Shown one piece after another: positions 1 through 5,873 of a DNA stretch of 5,873 bases. The stretch is from SAT2750 sp964476375 (lineage in GTDB: Bacteria; Planctomycetota; Planctomycetia; Pirellulales; Pirellulaceae), in assembly GCA_964476375.1 (NCBI GenBank), contig CAYYZW010000055.1:1-5873 (forward strand). Reading direction: 5' to 3'. Each line of letters begins with the position of its first letter. Position 1 is the stretch's first letter. Under the pieces are notes generated by a model. It was given only the letters and a program-made list of their open reading frames with translations. It did no database searches and was not told the DNA's origin. The position numbers and the translations under genes are program-made.

Positions 1-1136
1 TTGATCGTCACGGTGTGATTGACCGGGGTTCCTACCGTCGTCTCGCCCAGGTCCACCGAGCCACCATCGCTGATCGATGTCCCATTCACCAGGATCTCGA
101 TCTCCGGAGCCAGCGCCACGTCCCCGACCCGCTCGATACGGACCGCATCGGCAATCACCCAGTTACTGTTAACATTGTTAAAAACCCTCGTCTTGAGTAC
201 TCCATCGAGGATGACAACCTCGCCCAACAGAACCCAACTGGCACCATTGGCCGTCAGGTCATCTGGCTGGGCTGTCTGGTCGACCGTCGCTGTCGCCACC
301 AACAAGTCGTCGTCATAGATTTCAAAAGGAACATTGGTCGGTCGGCTCCCCAGTGCCGTGTGGGTCGTCCAGACCCGGTACTGCGCCACTTCCAGGTTGC
401 TGAATTCCCATGTGGCCTGGCCCGAGCCATCCCCGATGGCCGAGTAAAGGTAATCCCCATCGAAACCACCACTCTGGTCCCAGTGACTCCAGGCATTGGT
501 CGCCGAGAATCCGGGATCCCCATCATCGATAATGACGGGAGGGTAGTTCACATGAAGCGAGGTCGTGCCAAAGACAATCTGCTCGTCCGGGATCTTCGTG
601 TCATTATGGTTGTAAAGCAGGACGTCATGGTCGGGGATGTCATCCGCCGGGTTACTTGAAAACAGAATGTCCCCGGAAGCCTCGGCAGTCATCTTGACGC
701 TGGAGACGAAATACTCCTCGGTGTCCAGCCATGCCAACCCTCCATCAAACCCACCCCATTCATCAATGATCCCGTCGGTCGCCGTATTAAAACTGGGGCC
801 TTCCACATAAATACTGTCGAGTGGGTTAAACGAGGGAACCGCTGCGACATCGGCCAAATCGGCGGTATACACGACATCAGAATAGATCGCAAAAACGCCT
901 TTCCCCTGGCTTGCAGAACGCAGATCCTGCACATATTTCTTGAGGAGAAACTGTTGACCGGGATCTATCGAGGTAATCACATTGTCATTGAGATCCGTCG
1001 TTTCAAGACGAATATTCACCAGCGGGGGATCTTCCCCCTCTCCTGCACCTCCCAGTGGATCGGCTGCCAGAAGCAGGCGATCCTCAAGAGGTTCCAGAAA
1101 AAGTCTGCGGCGGTACTGGCGAGGCTGTCTTGACAA
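1..1136 (-). CDS. Large exported LEPR-XLL surface protein with cohesin-like and golvesin-like domains (N-terminal part; C-terminus outside window)
   Basis: Seen: the minus strand is open from an in-frame TAA at 1191-1193 to the window edge, giving 378 residues from a TTG start. The N-terminus is basic (SRQPRQYRRR) and runs into LEPLEDRLLLA at residues 14-24, the LEPR-XLL motif found near the start of many large planctomycete extracellular proteins. Residues about 40-196 (VNIRLETTD, then FLLKKYVQDLR, then GVFAIYSDVVY) resemble the cohesin-like beta domain of such proteins. Residues about 200-337 (VIIDDGDPGFSATNAW, then YRVWTTH, then NWVIADAVRIERV) resemble the golvesin/xanthan-lyase CBD-like domain. 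Residues 344-378 (PEIEILVNGTSISDGGSVD, then LGETTVGTPV) look like the start of an ASH or 'choice-of-anchor D' repeat. The first in-frame ATG lies well after the LEPR motif, so the start must be non-ATG. TTG at 1136 is chosen for its AAGGA site; GTG at 1172 is the alternative. Inferred: a secreted or cell-surface protein for adhesion, matrix or carbohydrate binding. Family placement is fairly sure; function is not known. Confidence 0.85.
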   Translation of the reverse strand, partial: MSRQPRQYRRRLFLEPLEDRLLLAADPLGGAGEGEDPPLVNIRLETTDLNDNVITSIDPGQQFLLKKYVQDLRSASQGKGVFAIYSDVVYTADLADVAAVPSFNPLDSIYVEGPSFNTATDGIIDEWGGFDGGLAWLDTEEYFVSSVKMTAEASGDILFSSNPADDIPDHDVLLYNHNDTKIPDEQIVFGTTSLHVNYPPVIIDDGDPGFSATNAWSHWDQSGGFDGDYLYSAIGDGSGQATWEFSNLEVAQYRVWTTHTALGSRPTNVPFEIYDDDLLVATATVDQTAQPDDLTANGASWVLLGEVVILDGVLKTRVFNNVNSNWVIADAVRIERVGDVALAPEIEILVNGTSISDGGSVDLGETTVGTPVNHTVTI

Positions 1137-1144
1137 GTCTTCGT

Positions 1145-1149
1145 TCCTT
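1145..1149 (-). promoter_or_regulatory. Shine-Dalgarno site that decides a TTG start
   Basis: On the minus strand AAGGA is followed by an 8-base spacer and then TTG at 1136-1134. This start gives a short basic leader directly before the LEPR-XLL motif, as is usual for the family. The competing GTG at 1172-1170 has only a weak GAAGAG three bases upstream and would add 12 residues. The TTG is preferred, but the GTG is not excluded. Confidence 0.5.
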
Positions 1150-1278
1150 AAAGTTCTTCCCTGGCCCTGCACATTCTCTTCAAAAAAAGGTTATTCCTGA
1201 TTGATTTCCCAAAACATTTTCGTGGATTCTTTTCTCCAAGAACGACTACCAGTTAGTACGTAAACGAGAGATAAAAAC

Positions 1279-1291
1279 GGACAACATGTCC
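1279..1291. repeat. Short perfect inverted repeat, possible operator
   Basis: GGACA-ACA-TGTCC is a 5-bp perfect inverted repeat around a 3-base centre. It lies in the AT-rich spacer, just downstream (in minus-strand direction) of the candidate promoter at 1319-1346, so it would fall in the early leader of the LEPR-XLL gene transcript. This is a position where a repressor could act. The repeat is short enough to occur by chance. Confidence 0.25.
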
Positions 1292-1318
1292 ATCCGGAAA
1301 CACGAAAAAGATAATACC

Positions 1319-1346
1319 ATCATTGCAGTTATCGAGTTAATGTCAA
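1319..1346 (-). promoter_or_regulatory. Candidate sigma70-type promoter for the LEPR-XLL gene
   Basis: On the minus strand a perfect TTGACA (plus-strand TGTCAA at 1341-1346) is followed by a 16-base spacer and AATGAT (1324-1319, 4 of 6 matches to TATAAT). A run of seven T, overlapping the first bases of the hexamer, lies at its upstream edge. A second possible -10, TATTAT at 1316-1311, is 24 bases from the -35, which is too far for the usual spacing. Transcription would begin near 1312 and leave a leader of about 175 bases before the TTG start. The -35 is strong; the -10 is only fair. Confidence 0.4.
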
Positions 1347-1370
1347 AAAAATAGTAAATGGGAAAGAACT

Positions 1371-1415
1371 AAAAATATGCCGAAACGGGCGGTGTTTTCA
1401 CATAAATAAAACCGC
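1371..1415 (-). terminator. Weak terminator-like hairpin after the DUF1080 gene
   Basis: On the minus strand GCGGTTTT (1415-1408) can pair with AAAACACCGC (1398-1389) around a 9-base loop, with a two-base bulge. A tiny CCG-TTT-CGG hairpin and then a T-rich ATATTTTT tract (ending at 1371) follow. It lies 63 or more bases beyond the DUF1080 stop codon. The stem is imperfect and the T tract is not directly attached to it, so this is tentative. Confidence 0.3.
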
Positions 1416-1477
1416 ACGAGGCTCCACCTGGCAGCACCCTCCGACCGGGTCCGTAGCAGACAGCTGGTGGTTAGTTT

Positions 1478-2158
1478 TTATTCGCCCGAAAGGTCCTTGA
1501 TGCGGATTTTTCGATAGGATGCCTCGGCCGGCGGGCCACCATGAATCTGTAGCCCGATAATCCCAGTTGCTGCGATCCCCTCTTCTTTTTCCATGTAATC
1601 AACGGTCGACAGGCCATTGACCCAGATCTGGATCCTGGCACCCTGGCAGCGGATCACGAAGCTGTTCCAGCCATCGAGCCTGACCAGTGGACGCAGTTTC
1701 CGCGTGTCCGGTTCGACAAGAAACTTCCGACGACGGGACTCATCATAGAGTGCTCCCCAGATCAACTTTTCCCGGTCGGCCCCCTGCTCACCTATATCAC
1801 ACTGAAATCCCCTGACCTCATGGTGGTTTGGAATACGTTCACTGCGAAACTGGATTCCTGCATTCCGTCCTTCTCCCAGCAGACGGGCTTCCAGCCGAAG
1901 TTCAAAATCCGAGTACTCTGTTGTTGTGCAAAGAAACTCGTTGTGATCGATCGGCTGCTCGAGGGAACCCGCCACGATCGCCCCGCGCCGCACACGAAAG
2001 ATCTTCTCATTCCCCTCCCAGCCCGAGAGCGTCTTGCCATCAAACAGGGAGACAAAACCTTCCCCCCTTGCCCTCTCTTCCCCCGGAAGGGTCGAGCTGA
2101 AGGAAAGGTTCACCAGGACAAAAAACAGGACGGCAGCGATCCACAGACGATAGGGCAT
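1478..2158 (-). CDS. Secreted DUF1080 protein (3-keto-disaccharide hydrolase-like)
   Basis: A complete 226-residue protein. The N-terminus MPYRLWIAAVLFFVLVNLSF reads as a signal peptide, with cleavage likely shortly after residue 20 and no lipobox, so it is probably periplasmic or exported. The rest is one DUF1080 domain with a LamG-like beta-sandwich: LFDGKTLSGWEG (38-49), NEFLCTTTEYSDFELRLEAR (73-92), NAGIQFRSER (99-108), EVRGFQCDIGE (114-124), LYDESRRRKFL (137-147), DGWNSFVIRCQG (162-173), IQIWVNG (176-182) and GIIGLQIHGGPP (199-210). Family knowledge: DUF1080 members include enzymes acting on 3-keto-glycosides, and they are very numerous in planctomycetes, so the exact substrate cannot be inferred. 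The ATG start has AGGAG (2172-2168) nine bases upstream. It is divergent from ilvD and on the same strand as the LEPR-XLL gene. Length is normal for single-domain members. Confidence 0.93.
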   Translation of the reverse strand: MPYRLWIAAVLFFVLVNLSFSSTLPGEERARGEGFVSLFDGKTLSGWEGNEKIFRVRRGAIVAGSLEQPIDHNEFLCTTTEYSDFELRLEARLLGEGRNAGIQFRSERIPNHHEVRGFQCDIGEQGADREKLIWGALYDESRRRKFLVEPDTRKLRPLVRLDGWNSFVIRCQGARIQIWVNGLSTVDYMEKEEGIAATGIIGLQIHGGPPAEASYRKIRIKDLSGE

Positions 2159-2167
2159 TTCTTGGCT

Positions 2168-2172
2168 CTCCT
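2168..2172 (-). promoter_or_regulatory. Ribosome binding site of the DUF1080 gene
   Basis: Minus-strand AGGAG with a 9-base spacer before the ATG at 2158. It supports the annotated start, which also gives a clean signal peptide. Confidence 0.6.
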
Positions 2173-2199
2173 GATCCTCACAAGGAATCCGTGGGCCGC

Positions 2200-2228
2200 T
2201 GGTCAGTCAGCAGCCCGCGTCTTAAAAT
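2200..2228 (+). promoter_or_regulatory. Candidate promoter for ilvD
   Basis: TGGTCA (2200-2205, 4 of 6 matches to TTGACA), a 17-base spacer and TAAAAT (2223-2228, 5 of 6 matches to TATAAT). It lies in the 149-bp region between the divergent DUF1080 and ilvD genes and would give a leader of about 70 bases. No leader peptide, attenuator or T-box could be made out in that leader. No equally good minus-strand promoter was found for the DUF1080 gene. Confidence 0.35.
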
Positions 2229-2307
2229 ACACGATTTGAGCAGCCCCGTGGGAACCCCGGGCGCAATCAACCAGCATCCCCATACCGTGAAAGAGAGGGC
2301 CGCAGCG

Positions 2308-3987
<1,680 letters not shown>

Positions 3988-4010
3988 ATAACAAGAAAGG
4001 ATAGGGATTT

Positions 4011-4505
4011 ATGAGTACGATCGAGGTTCTTACTGAAAGCTTCACGTTCAATCGCAGCCGCGTGCTGACGCTGCTCGACGAGATCGACCAGCTGGAGAAC
4101 CCGGCCGAGGCACTCGGCTGGCGCCCCGGCGAGGGACGGGCCCATATCGCCTGGCAACTGATGCACCTGGGAATCAGCGAGGAGATCTTTGCCACCGAGT
4201 GGCTCTCCAGCAGTGACCAGTCACCACACCGTGCGGACTGGGATCGATTTCGTGGTGGAAGCACGCCGGACGACGAGATCCCCACGTCCGAAGAAATACG
4301 CACCGTGCTGGCCGACGGCCGGCGGCAGCTGCTGGAAGCACTTGCCGGTTACGACGACAGCCAGCTGGACGACACCATCTGGCACCATCCACGCATGAAA
4401 GTCGACCTCTCCCTGCTGACCATCCTGCACATTATCGGTTACCACGAAGGCCATCACCAGGGACAGGCCCATATCACGCTCAACCTCTACAAGGCAAGAG
4501 GCTAG
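4011..4505 (+). CDS. DinB-like putative metal-binding protein
   Basis: A complete 164-residue protein whose helical make-up and histidine pattern fit the DinB/YfiT-like four-helix-bundle superfamily. HIAWQLMHLGISEEI (45-59) holds a likely first ligand (H52), and HIIGYHEGHHQGQAHITL (140-157) holds the HxxxH pair (H145 and H149) in the typical H-x-x-H-H-x-G-Q setting. Family knowledge: members bind a divalent metal through three histidines, and several act as thiol-dependent transferases (bacillithiol or mycothiol), but many have no known role. No signal peptide is seen, so it is cytosolic. The ATG start has AAAGGA (3996-4001) nine bases upstream. It begins 23 bp after the ilvD stop and probably shares its transcript. 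Its TAG stop overlaps the TAG of the convergent VWA gene. Family call is good; substrate is unknown. Confidence 0.88.
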   Translation: MSTIEVLTESFTFNRSRVLTLLDEIDQLENPAEALGWRPGEGRAHIAWQLMHLGISEEIFATEWLSSSDQSPHRADWDRFRGGSTPDDEIPTSEEIRTVLADGRRQLLEALAGYDDSQLDDTIWHHPRMKVDLSLLTILHIIGYHEGHHQGQAHITLNLYKARG

Positions 4506-5873
4506 CCGATCACCTCGCGCCGCTGCTTGACGTAGTCCCAGACCACGAAGCGGTCCAGGTCCCCTCCGGCCGTAAAGAAAACCCGCCCGGTGGTCTGCTC
4601 TGCCAGGCGATAGGCAAAGCGAATATCCTCTTCCGACTGGGACCAGCTGGGGACCAGGAAGATATTGATCGTGATCCCCTCCTGCTGGCAGAGCCGGCTT
4701 TCCCGCATCGTCGCTTCCTCGGTAAGTGGATCCGGAGGATAGAGCATGTAAAGCCAGCTCTCCTCCAGGTGCGCCGTGGGAAGGCCGTCGGTGATCAGGA
4801 TCACCTGCCGGTTGGGAGTATCCTTGCTGGCAAGGAACTGCCGGGCCAGCTGCAGCCCGTGCTGGATATTGGTGAAATGCGGGGGCAACTGGTACTGGCT
4901 GACCTCCTCCTGGCTCATGTCCACCTTGAAACGGACCACCGGGTCGGTAATCGTGACCGGCTTGGGCATCAGTTCCACGATCTGTCCGGGCTGGACGGGA
5001 CTGGCAAAAGTAGCCATCTCGATAAACTGCAGGTAGTCCCCCGGGTACTCACTGTGGATCAGGCCCTCCAGGGCCAGCGCCATCCGCTTGACATTGATGT
5101 ACTGGCCGTCGTATCGCATCGACCCGCTCATGTCCATGATCACCGTGGTCGCGCACTTGGGATTGTTACGGGACTGGTGGACCTCGATATCCCGCGGCTC
5201 CAGTCGCAGCGGGCCGGGCTGCTCCTGCCGCAGCAATGCATTCACAAACGACTGGGGGATGTCCATCTGCGCCAGGCTGTCGCCAAACTCGTAGGGCTTG
5301 GTCTGCTGCATCTCGACCGCCCCGTCCCCGACCACCGGCCCCTGGTGGCGACCCGTGCGAGAGGCTTCCAAGTCCGAGAAGATTCGGTCGAGTAACTTGC
5401 CCTGGAAAATACGGTAGGCCTGGGGCGTCAGTTGAAAAATGCCCTGCTCATTTGCCAGCCCCTGCTGCTCGGCCATCTCTGCCAGGTAGTCCTCGACCAG
5501 CTGCTGCATCTGGCCAAGCTGCTCCATGTCCCCCTGCTCGACAAACTCGGCTAGTGCCTCCATGTCGATCACGTAGATCTGGGCATTTTCACGAGCCTGC
5601 TCGATCTGCTCGATCAGTTCATCAATCTTCTCCAGTTCCTCCTTGATCGCCAGTGCCTGCTCGACCGTGAGCGGGGTGGTCCCCTGGAAATCGTAGCGCG
5701 AATCGAGTTCCTCCACCTGGTACTGGTTGCCAAGCGTCTCGATCAGCTGCACCAGCTCGCGGGCAAACGGCCCTCGTTCATCCTCGAGCTGGTACCAGAT
5801 CTTTTCAAGCTGGTAGATCTGCTGTTCCAGGATCGCCCGCTCGTACTGGTCAGCCAGCGAGACGGGGGGCTGG
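4502..5873 (-). CDS. VWA domain protein with intact MIDAS site (N-terminus outside window)
   Basis: The C-terminal 456 residues are visible; the frame is open to the right edge and no ATG start is present, so the gene begins outside. A GTG at 5752 could be read as a start, but the frame continues unbroken for 40 codons upstream in the same helical, charged style (QYERAILEQQIYQLEKIWYQ), so it is probably internal. The first half of the visible part is rich in E, Q and L and likely coiled coil (about residues 65-145). The VWA domain starts near 239: VIMDMSGSM holds the MIDAS DxSxS (D247, S249, S251), HFTNIQHGL (from 332) supplies the MIDAS threonine, and VILITDGLPTAH (from 357) supplies the third acidic site. 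It ends RFVVWDYVKQRREVIG. No signal peptide or membrane segment is seen in this part. Family knowledge: CoxE-like and Mg-chelatase-like VWA proteins usually work with a MoxR-type AAA+ ATPase in metal or cofactor insertion or complex assembly. That partner would lie outside the window and is inferred. Confidence 0.9.
   Translation of the reverse strand, partial: QPPVSLADQYERAILEQQIYQLEKIWYQLEDERGPFARELVQLIETLGNQYQVEELDSRYDFQGTTPLTVEQALAIKEELEKIDELIEQIEQARENAQIYVIDMEALAEFVEQGDMEQLGQMQQLVEDYLAEMAEQQGLANEQGIFQLTPQAYRIFQGKLLDRIFSDLEASRTGRHQGPVVGDGAVEMQQTKPYEFGDSLAQMDIPQSFVNALLRQEQPGPLRLEPRDIEVHQSRNNPKCATTVIMDMSGSMRYDGQYINVKRMALALEGLIHSEYPGDYLQFIEMATFASPVQPGQIVELMPKPVTITDPVVRFKVDMSQEEVSQYQLPPHFTNIQHGLQLARQFLASKDTPNRQVILITDGLPTAHLEESWLYMLYPPDPLTEEATMRESRLCQQEGITINIFLVPSWSQSEEDIRFAYRLAEQTTGRVFFTAGGDLDRFVVWDYVKQRREVIG

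Larger units (their letters stand above)
1137..1477. other. AT-rich intergenic spacer between two minus-strand genes
   Basis: No convincing coding region is seen on either strand. The stretch from about 1200 to 1410 is clearly richer in A and T than the flanking genes and contains runs of A and T. It holds a candidate minus-strand promoter, a short inverted repeat and a weak hairpin, all listed separately. The spacer suggests that the DUF1080 gene and the downstream LEPR-XLL gene are separate transcription units rather than one operon. Confidence 0.7.

Noticed and set aside
15..659. Plus-strand open frame of 214 codons
   Set aside because: It lies opposite the LEPR-XLL gene, has no recognisable domain and is rich in R, P and V as expected for an antisense shadow. 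The minus-strand frame has clear domain motifs.
1424..1471. Possible larger stem between CCACC (about 1425) and GGTGG (about 1466)
   Set aside because: Only five base pairs close a loop of more than 30 bases with mismatches inside; this is not better than chance.
2191..2307. Extended N-terminus of IlvD from an upstream GTG
   Set aside because: The added 39 residues do not resemble the family, have no good ribosome site and would overlap the candidate promoter. The ATG at 2308 gives the usual length of about 560 residues.
2159..2307. Attenuator or riboswitch before ilvD
   Set aside because: No leader peptide rich in branched-chain codons, no T-box sequence and no strong terminator hairpin with a T run could be seen in the short leader.
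4769..5395. Plus-strand open frame of 208 codons opposite the VWA gene
   Set aside because: It is antisense to the VWA domain, including the MIDAS motif, and its H/R/Q/L-rich translation matches nothing recognisable.
5750..5752. GTG as the start of the VWA gene
   Set aside because: The frame continues open and in the same helical style to the window edge, and no clear Shine-Dalgarno site precedes the GTG, so it is more likely an internal valine codon.

Overview
The window looks like a chromosomal segment of a planctomycete (Planctomycetota, Pirellula/Rhodopirellula-like). Two things point there: an N-terminal LEPR-XLL-type motif (LEPLEDRLLLA) on a large surface-type protein, and a secreted DUF1080 (3-keto-disaccharide hydrolase-like) protein. 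Both families are strongly expanded in that phylum. The coding DNA is fairly GC-rich, while the 1200-1410 intergenic stretch is clearly AT-rich. No mobile element, CRISPR array, tRNA or rRNA was seen. The assignment rests on protein motifs only.

Layout. (1) 1-1136, minus strand: the N-terminal part of a large exported multidomain protein, open at the left edge. In order it has the LEPR-XLL motif, a cohesin-like beta domain, a golvesin/xanthan-lyase-CBD-like beta domain and the start of an ASH/'choice-of-anchor D'-like repeat. It has no ATG start; a TTG with a good Shine-Dalgarno site is the best start. (2) 1137-1477: AT-rich spacer with a candidate minus-strand promoter (perfect TTGACA), a short inverted repeat and a weak terminator-like hairpin. 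(3) 1478-2158, minus strand: secreted DUF1080 protein. (4) 2159-2307: divergent intergenic region with a candidate promoter for ilvD. (5) 2308-3984 plus stop, plus strand: complete dihydroxy-acid dehydratase (IlvD, 559 aa). (6) 4011-4505, plus strand: DinB-like putative metal-binding protein, 23 bp behind ilvD and probably co-transcribed with it. (7) 4502-5873, minus strand: C-terminal 456 residues of a von Willebrand factor A (VWA) domain protein with an intact MIDAS motif, open at the right edge. Its stop codon and that of the DinB gene interlock in a single CTAG.

How the genes fit together. The left half is minus-strand envelope or extracellular functions: a surface protein and a secreted carbohydrate-type hydrolase, each apparently with its own transcription unit. 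The centre is a plus-strand housekeeping unit for branched-chain amino acid synthesis with a small DinB-like partner. The right edge is an independent convergent unit; the VWA protein is of a type often paired with a MoxR-like AAA+ ATPase, which would lie outside the window. I found no convincing undescribed system. The most unusual points are the modular LEPR-XLL protein with its non-ATG start and the interlocked convergent stop codons.
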